Shown: positions 57,941 through 64,000 of the stretch, piece after piece | How positions within the stretch are numbered: the first letter of the stretch is position 1 | How the letters are laid out: every line of letters starts with the position of its first letter | Source: Fallopia convolvulus | Taxonomy: Eukaryota; Streptophyta; Magnoliopsida; Caryophyllales; Polygonaceae | Direction: 5' to 3' | DNA length: 64,000 nt | Assembly (NCBI GenBank): GCA_964016875.1 | Contig: OZ024728.1 | Span: 6,746,272-6,810,271, forward strand | Program-made: the position numbers and the translations under genes | Notes under the pieces: model-generated | What the model saw: only the letters and a program-made list of their open reading frames with translations | Told to the model about the DNA's origin: nothing | Database searches by the model: none

Positions 57941-59220
57941 GAGGGTTGTTGCATCATCGGTGACCCCGACTATTATGAAGAATTGGATATAAATGTATCC
58001 AACAACCAATACAACTATAAGTGTATTTGCAACCTCCCCTCCCCTAACGATTATGAGGGAAGGGAATTGCGAGTTGGTGTCTCCATTGTTGCATGAAAAT
58101 GTTAGAACATAGATTAGTGAAGAAGAATATATGTACGAACAAATCAAACAAATAAGAGAAGAATTTATGTACAACAAATCCACGAGGAAAGGCATGTTGC
58201 CAGTGTTGGTCACCGTTTTTTTTTATCGAAATGAGGGATCGAAAGGGCTGATATATACATATACTGAAGGGCCTGATTAATGAACCACCGAGAGTGGGTG
58301 AGCAGGTGCGCTGAGGAGGAGGATGATTATGTGCTGAGGAGGAGGTGGAGTCACGATCCGCTCCTATTTTACACATTTTACTATTAACATATAAATTTAC
58401 TTTTTAAGTATTAGCAAATTTGCAATGGCCAGTGCAACCCAGATTAAGAGTGAGAGTGTGCAAATGGGTCGCAATATTTTTATGTTAGGGTAACCAGTTT
58501 CCATCTACATAGATCCATAACATTAGCATCCCAAAGAATAAATAATTTCGAATCATTTTCAAAGCAAAAAAAAAATAAAAATAAAGTCTGGGACATTTCT
58601 ACATTGCTTGCCCTATCAAAGATCTAAAAATTTCCATTCATGTCTCCTATATTGTTAATAAATACTCCATCCGTTCACAAATACGTACATGATGTTTTAG
58701 GATTTGTCTCTAAAATTAAGAAAGGATGTGATTTGACTTAAATACCCAAAAATCTTGTGAAGATCTTGCCTTTTCTATTTTATATGGTTATTATTCATTT
58801 TAAAAAATGAGGATAATATTGAAAAAATATGGTAAATTATGTCAAACATCAAGAATTATTGAATAAGAAAATCGAGCTAAAACATCATGTATTTATGAAC
58901 ACAGGGAGTAAGTTTTAAAGAACTATCTTCATCAGGGAACGTACGCCATGCATCCTCAATAGGAAGGATATTTCTTCAAGGTTTTCAACAATGCACTCAA
59001 TGTCTCGAAAATATTATTTTTCATGTGGTTACACAATCTAGCCATTATCTTCTTTAGTTGCTCTTTCGTACTCCGTATTTAGGAAGGATAATGCAATTAT
59101 ACATGAAAGGCGGAAGCAGACGACTATACCAACCAAGCTACAACATATAAAAGTTGGTCTTAACAAACAATATAGTTATAGTCCACCAAATACAATAATG
59201 AAACACAGTACCATAACATT
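57940..59220. repeat. Tandem array unit 4 (last, ~1.28 kb)
   Basis: Same landmarks, with a Stowaway MITE at 58663-58910 and the frame 58044-58376. It ends after GAAACACAGTACC, where the other units continue into the next copy. There is no long C tract: CCTCCCCTCCCC is found instead. Confidence 0.85.
58663..58910. mobile_element. Stowaway MITE in array unit 4
   Basis: Ends TACTCCATCCGTTCACAAAT and ATTTATGAACACAGGGAGTA. Same interior as the other three. Confidence 0.8.
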
Positions 59221-59785
59221 TATAAGAACGAATATGTACAAATTATTAAATTTCAAACTAAAGAGGTAAAAAGAACGTGTTTTCTCATACAAGAAGCGAA
59301 GCATCAAAGAAAAGCTCCTTGCAACCAGTATTGTGAACCGTTGTGAAGGTTATAAAATGCTGAAGCTAGAAAACTCGATTTGCTTCAAAAGAAATTGATT
59401 TAGCGCGGTTGATAGTGATTTATTCATACATGAAGCAGACGGAGTTGATCAAATTGAAGCTAGGAGATGATTCGATTTAGCTCCATTTTGCTTGAATTTT
59501 GACCGTCATTTCCGTCCCGATTCTCTCTTTGGTTTTGGTTCCTTTCCTAGGGTTGTTTATCAATTGAATGAACTTGATTGAGCTCTCTCTGGTTTTGGTT
59601 CCCTTCCTACTTCCTAGGGTTGTTAATCAATTGAATGAACCGGAGGCTCTTCTCCAATTCGCTCGACAAAAAGAAAACAGACCACGCTCTACCTCTAGAA
59701 AGCTTTGTTCATGGCTCTGTCAAATCAAAACACAAACTAATCAAATGGAGCTCTATAAAAGGGGATTAAAGATTCAATATTGGCC
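59220..59785. other. Spacer between array and PP2C fragment, with a ~60-bp duplication
   Basis: TCTCTTTGGTTTTGGTTCC...TCAATTGAATGAAC (59523-59572) is repeated with small changes at 59583-59640. The next 140 bases include CTCTATAAAAGGGG, TATA-like, 30 bp ahead of the PP2C fragment. No gene is supported in 59220-59520. Confidence 0.5.
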
Positions 59786-60047
59786 ATGGTTTGGGGGCCC
59801 ACAACAATCTTCGACAAGAAGAAGGAGACGACGATCAATCACAATGAGAGCACCGGAAAGAGCACGATCACGAGAACCAGTATCAACAGTTGTAGTAGCA
59901 GCGGAGCTAATCTTAGTAGGCAGGGGAGCTTATGCGAGGATGAGAATTTCTTGATGGAAGAGCAGAATCTCCAGTGGGCCCACAGGAAGGCCGACGAAGA
60001 TCGAGTTCATGTGGTGGTTTCAAGAGAACACAATTGGGTATTCGTGG

Positions 60048-60268
60048 CGAGCAGGATCCTTTGTCCCCAACTTGTGTCCCTCTCTTGTGTCCCCTTTGTA
60101 TTATAGTACAACTTCCTTGAGACACGTAGTTTTATAAATTAAAATTAAAAATAATTAAATTTTAGACTTTTACTAGTATTTTGTAAGAGAAAACTCAATA
60201 CACTTGATTAATAAATACATAAGGGACACACAAGGGGACACAAGTTGGGGACAGAGGATCCAAACCAC
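60048..60268. mobile_element. MITE in PP2C fragment (221 bp, 9-bp TSD tattcgtgg)
   Basis: Starts CGAGCAGGATCCTTTGTCCC and ends inverted with GGATCCTCTGTCCCCAACTT, a foldback with long arms (CAACTTGTGTCCC / GGGACACAAGTTG). The perfect 9-mer tattcgtgg lies at 60039-60047 and 60269-60277, consistent with a Mutator-type transposase. Confidence 0.9.
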
Positions 60269-60297
60269 TATTCGTGGGGATCTACGATGGGTTCAAC

Positions 60298-60496
60298 GCG
60301 AGCATGATCCTTTGTGACTAATTTGTGTCCCTTTCTTATTTATTAATAGTACAACTTCTTTGACATATGCGATTTTTTAAATTAAAATTAAAAAAAGTTA
60401 AATTTTACTTTTTATTAGTATTTTATATAAAAAAATTCACTACACTTGATTAATAAATACAAAGAGGACACAAGTTTGAGACGAGGGATCCAGACC
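60298..60496. mobile_element. Second, related MITE in PP2C fragment (199 bp, 9-bp TSD)
   Basis: Starts GCGAGCATGATCCTTTGTGA and ends GAGACGAGGGATCCAGACC. The interior closely resembles the first MITE (TTAAATTAAAATTAAAAA, TTACACTTGATTAATAAATA-like). Flanks gggttcaac (60289-60297) and gagttcaac (60497-60505) agree at 8 of 9 bases. Confidence 0.85.
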
Positions 60497-60619
60497 GAGT
60501 TCAACGGCCTAAATGCAACCGCTTTTCTTTCTCTCGAATCTTTACCATGCGGTTCACAAGGAGATTCTAAGTACTCGGACCTTACAAATAGTGTCCTTCA
60601 TGGTCCTTAAGCCCCACTA

Positions 60620-61098
60620 TGATTATGTCTCCATGTCATCATCTCTATTTTGACTCCAACACACTACCAACCAACCTAAAAATGCAAACAAAGATGTGTA
60701 GACTTCATACTACAAATAATAAAAAAATAATACAAAAAGTAAAGCCTAAGCTAGGAAAAGAAACAAACTAAGACTAAATGATAATATAAAACTATGACAT
60801 CAATATCGTCGCACGACGGTGAAAAGAGAAGCGGGAGAGAAAGAGAGAACAAGAAAGAGAAAGAGTGGCGGTGGATGGATATATATTCAAAGAGAACCAG
60901 TGGAAGGGATAAGTGAAGAAAGAGAGTAGAACAGAAGGTGGAAAGAGCAGGGGGAAGAGGGCATGCAATTTATCCCTTATTTTAAGTTGTACCAGTTTAC
61001 GGCCAAACGTTTATAGTAGTGGGGAAGTGGGATTAGGGATATCTATGTTTAATAACTAATGAAAACACTATGTATTTATCAAACATATTACTCCCCCC
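60620..61098. other. No gene seen
   Basis: AT- and purine-rich sequence (GAGAGAAAGAGAGAACAAG around 60840). Nothing supported. Confidence 0.5.
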
Positions 61099-61175
61099 AT
61101 TTTTTTTGATAAGATAAGGATTAGGGTCGCCACAAGTACTATTTGGACTCGCCCACAAGATAAGGATTAGGGTGG
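61099..61175 (-). mobile_element. SINE 3' fragment, tail duplicated
   Basis: TTTTTTTTGATAAGATAAGG then ATTAGGGTCGCCACAAGTAC is the reverse complement of the 3' end of the SINE at 7253. ACAAGATAAGGATTAGGGT recurs 50 bases on, so the tail is present twice. Confidence 0.55.
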
Positions 61176-61184
61176 CCCACCGTC

Positions 61185-62540
61185 CCGATTTTGCGCTGGG
61201 CGGTGCTCTGGGTGGCTAGGTGGACTGGGCGGGCACCTTGGTGGGCTACCCGAAACCCGAAATAAACCGAACCCGCTAAACCCGAAAGTTTTTGGGTTAG
61301 GGTCGGGTTCAACCCGCCGGGTCAAATTTAATTGCAACGCTGTCATAATGTGTCATACTATTATTTGATGGTTGTTTTTAATGTTACTATGTTAGGTTGT
61401 AATCTTGATTGCAAGAATATTACATTTCTTCTTTATGAGAGATAAACGTTTTGTTAGAGCATGCCCAACAAATTCCCTATAATTTTCTTTATAGTAGAGA
61501 ACCAAATGCTATATTCTTCATTTCTTCAAAATAATTTTACTTCAACTCCAATAATTTCCCTATTATAGAAAATCTCATATTTATTATATATATAAATATT
61601 CATCAAAATATTATAAAATATAATATAACCAATTGAAAGTTGACATGGTAGCATATGCAATTAATACATTCCCTAAATATTTTTGGTGAATTCTCCAAAT
61701 GTAGGGAAGATGCCTCCCTTTATCTCATCTTTCTCTATTATGGGGAATGTGATGAAGAAACTGTTTAGAGTAAAAACTTGTACCAAATTCTCCAAATGCA
61801 CACTTTCCAATAATATGGAGAAGCTCTTGGAGATGTTCTTAGAAACTAATTTGATTGTAATGAGACTTTTTTCATGTTAGGTTGTTATTAGACCAATTAA
61901 GACAACATGTTAGAAAAATGAGCAATTCAAGTTAAGTAAATGTGATTCATCATATGGATTGTTTTTTTAGGGTTAAATTAGTTAGTACTTACTACTTAGT
62001 AATAGTATTATTGTTGATTTTCTTATCTTTTATCGCAATGGAGAATGTTTCATTTATTGAACACGAAATAAGATTGAACTTATATCAACTTAGTTAATAA
62101 TATAAATGTGAAATTATAATAAAATATTACTTGAAACATGGAAATTGAACAAGATAGAAGTAATACAAATATGTTAAGTACGTTGAAAATGTAACATAAT
62201 TTCGTGTTTAATTTTTGAATTTCATATATTTTAAATTAAAATAATGGTTTAGGAAAATTATTCTCAATTATATTTAAAATATCAATGAATACTATTTTTT
62301 ATTTTTAAATCAATGTTTTAGACCTATTTATATTATTATTTAAAACTTATTTTAATAGTAATTGAAAAATAAATTTTTTGTTATTGACCCACTGGTCAAC
62401 CCGAACCCGCCCAATAACATGTCATGACCTGACCCGACTTAACCCGTAACCCGATGGACCCGAACGCGTTTTGAACCCGAACTCAAAATAATCGAACCCG
62501 AACCCGACCGACCCGACCCGATCGACCGGTCTATAAACAA
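61185..62540. mobile_element. Putative non-autonomous DNA element flanked by CCCGAACC-rich repeats
   Basis: The left block (61250-61330: CCCGAAACCCGAAATAAACC, GAACCCGCTAAACCCGAAAG) and right block (62395-62525: ACCCGAACCCGCCC, AACCCGAACTC, CCCGACCGACCCGACCCGAT) are rich in GGGTTCGGGT words, typical of subterminal repeats in some plant hAT elements. The 1.05 kb between is AT-rich and non-coding. I could not find defined inverted ends or a TSD. Confidence 0.4.
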
Positions 62541-63600
62541 CTAATAAAAGACGCTATTATTATTTATAAGTAATGTTGTATGAATAATTAATCAAAAGCA
62601 CACTATTATTATTACTATTAATGCTATCAACATTCCATGTCACATCGTTGTATAGTTATATGATTTTTTATTTTACTAGGTAATCTTCGGGTGCTTCGCA
62701 CATTGGAACCCGAGTCATAAACAAAAGACCGTCACGGGCATAATAAGCACTTTAAACATCATCTCTGTTGTAGATAGATTTTGCATAGTCATCAAGGCAC
62801 GAAACATAGTCTCCCATGACTCTTGGCATGTCTATATATAAACTCCACTAAATTGTATCAAAAGAAGAATGTAAAATAATGAAAAAAATTGACCATTTTA
62901 GAGGAGCTCTTGAACATGACCTGCGATATGACCCATCTTCGGATTTTATGTAAATATAAGTAACTTACACATGTCAATTTCTTTCTACTATTTTAGCACT
63001 TGATCCACTTTTTGGTTGCACTCCACATTGCTCCATGTATCATTCCTTTCAAAACGACATCTCATATATTGATGATCTTCCGAGTCTCGTAAAAATGAAA
63101 AACATGGTTCTAGACTCTTAGGCAGTCTACTAAATCTCTCCGGTCATCTGAGCTTATGTTCTCGGGTTGTTCGGTTGCATATATTGTTGCATGCAACTCA
63201 TTTGGTTATATAGATAACATATAATTTTAGAGAAAATAACAATGATTTGATAGTGAGACCATAATGTGATTAAAGCCGCTCATGTAACTATGTAAGCAAA
63301 TGGAGTATTACTTCATATTTATCTCTCTCACGATGCATACCTTCATTTTCATCTTCCTCCTTGGCATTTACAAAGTCCCTAAGCTGTTTTCACCTAAAAG
63401 AAAAAGTCCCTAAGCTTTTATACATATGCATGCACATCTGAAAATTGCTAGCACAGGGTTTTCCTTGCCTCCTTGGTTTTATAATTCTAGATTTTTAATT
63501 ATTTCCCTGCAAATTGGTAGAGTGAGAAAGCCAATCTTAGAACCTATAAACGCACCAGTTTTTTCTTATTAACAGTAAACATGTTTGCCTAAAACTTATA
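62541..63600. other. Intergenic, no gene supported
   Basis: No frame or element could be identified. The final part (63430-63600) is probably the promoter of the unit starting near 63640. Confidence 0.45.
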
Positions 63601-63639
63601 ATTCTCCATTCTATTTCCCTCTTTGCCCTCTCTCTATTT

Positions 63640-63922
63640 ATGGCGGCTCAAAAAAATATCTTCTTCACCCCTTTTCTCGTTTCCTTCGAGCTATCTGCGC
63701 GCCCTCCTCAGTGCATCGCCTAGGTTAAACACCGATAACCTTTGCGCAGTACACGGTTACGAGCTTACGGCTGTCCAAAACCCTAACCTTCTGTACACCG
63801 GGGACGCTTCCTTCCCCGGCGACCCGGCGATTTTGCGCTCCAGCCGCCTCTCGCCTCCGCGTCGCCACCTCTGTCCAATTTCATCTTCCGGTCTGCGCTT
63901 GTGCTTACTTGAAAGGTAAGGT
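63640..63922 (+). other. Possible first exon of a gene continuing beyond the right edge
   Basis: Composition turns GC-richer and CT-rich after 63640, and the stretch ends in a near-ideal donor CTTGAAAG|GTAAGGTG at about 63922, followed by an intron-like start. An ATG at 63640 gives only 27 codons (MAAQKNIFFTPFLV...). A longer frame without ATG spans 63623-63919. This pattern suits a 5' UTR exon with a short upstream ORF, the true start being downstream of the window. Product unknown. Confidence 0.35.
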
Positions 63923-64000
63923 GTACAATTCGGATTAAGCAAAATCTGTTGGGTCTGTGCTTAACTGAAAATCTTTATGTGCTTAAGTGTTATCCTAGGT

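Larger units (their letters stand above)
59786..60611 (+). pseudogene. PP2C (POLTERGEIST/PLL-like) phosphatase gene fragment, split by two MITEs
   Basis: ATG 59786 begins MVWGPTTIFDKKKETTINHN. Further on, GSLCEDENFLMEEQNLQWAH, KADEDRVHVVVSREHNWVFV and, after the first MITE, GIYDGFN (60278-60297) match the start of the PP2C catalytic domain in plant POL/PLL proteins (NLQWAQGKAGEDRVHVVVSE type). In the intact family GIYDGFNG supplies a metal-binding Asp. After the second MITE only NGLNAT and unrelated residues follow, then a stop at about 60611. The rest of the phosphatase is missing, so it is non-functional. Confidence 0.8.

Overview
The window looks like an AT-rich higher-plant nuclear chromosome segment. 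Evidence: introns with GT/AG borders, a plant-specific HD-Zip IV gene, a plant IST1-like gene, a Cassandra-type TRIM with 5S rRNA-derived LTRs, Stowaway MITEs and several Mutator-like elements (MULEs). A eudicot fits best (Lamiales is only a weak guess from the style of the Ulp1-type element). Only two host genes are convincingly complete, both on the minus strand: an IST1-like ESCRT gene (13764-17013, 6 coding exons, 528 codons) and an HDG5/ROC3-like HD-Zip IV regulator (39061-44093, 11 coding exons, 816 codons). The right edge (about 63640-63922) may hold the first exon of a third gene running out of the window.

Layout. 1-8 kb: a minus-strand MULE carrying a decayed plant-mobile-domain/Ulp1-protease gene that runs off the left edge; a MULE-type MITE with a 9-bp target-site duplication (TSD); a complete 482-bp Cassandra TRIM; a second, truncated MULE copy with a tRNA-like segment; and a SINE. 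8-13.5 kb: AT-rich intergenic DNA with nested Stowaway-like MITEs. 13.7-17 kb: the IST1-like gene. 17.35-24.02 kb: a complete-length but mutated Ty1-copia element (minus). 24-29 kb: a membrane-protein fragment fused to a 90-bp satellite, a dead LINE, a GC-rich island and a copia gag/LTR remnant. 29.1-38.5 kb: two more copies of the MULE family, head to tail. The first contains an RPN6 (26S proteasome subunit) fragment and is interrupted by a Pack-MULE, itself interrupted by another Pack-MULE with an HD-Zip I exon. 39-44.1 kb: the HDG5-like gene. 44.5-53.1 kb: a SINE, a LINE ORF1 remnant, a CACTA-like end, and a young 6.7-kb Ty3-gypsy-type element with only a gag tail and protease, sitting in the primer-binding site of an older LTR element. 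53.1-59.2 kb: a tandem array of four units of about 1.4 kb. 59.8-60.6 kb: a PP2C (POLTERGEIST-like) fragment split by two related MITEs. The rest is repeat-derived or featureless.

The genes do not form a pathway. Their common theme is repeated capture of host exons by MULEs (RPN6, HD-Zip I, an unidentified GC-rich gene and an unidentified exon shared by two copies) and layered insertion, whose order can be read from TSDs. The most unusual signals are an interspersed set of short restriction-site-like palindromes (GGTCGTTAACGACC / GGTCGGTACCGACC) spread through both coding and non-coding parts of the gypsy element, and a tRNA-like segment with intact A and B boxes carried at the same relative place in three MULE copies.
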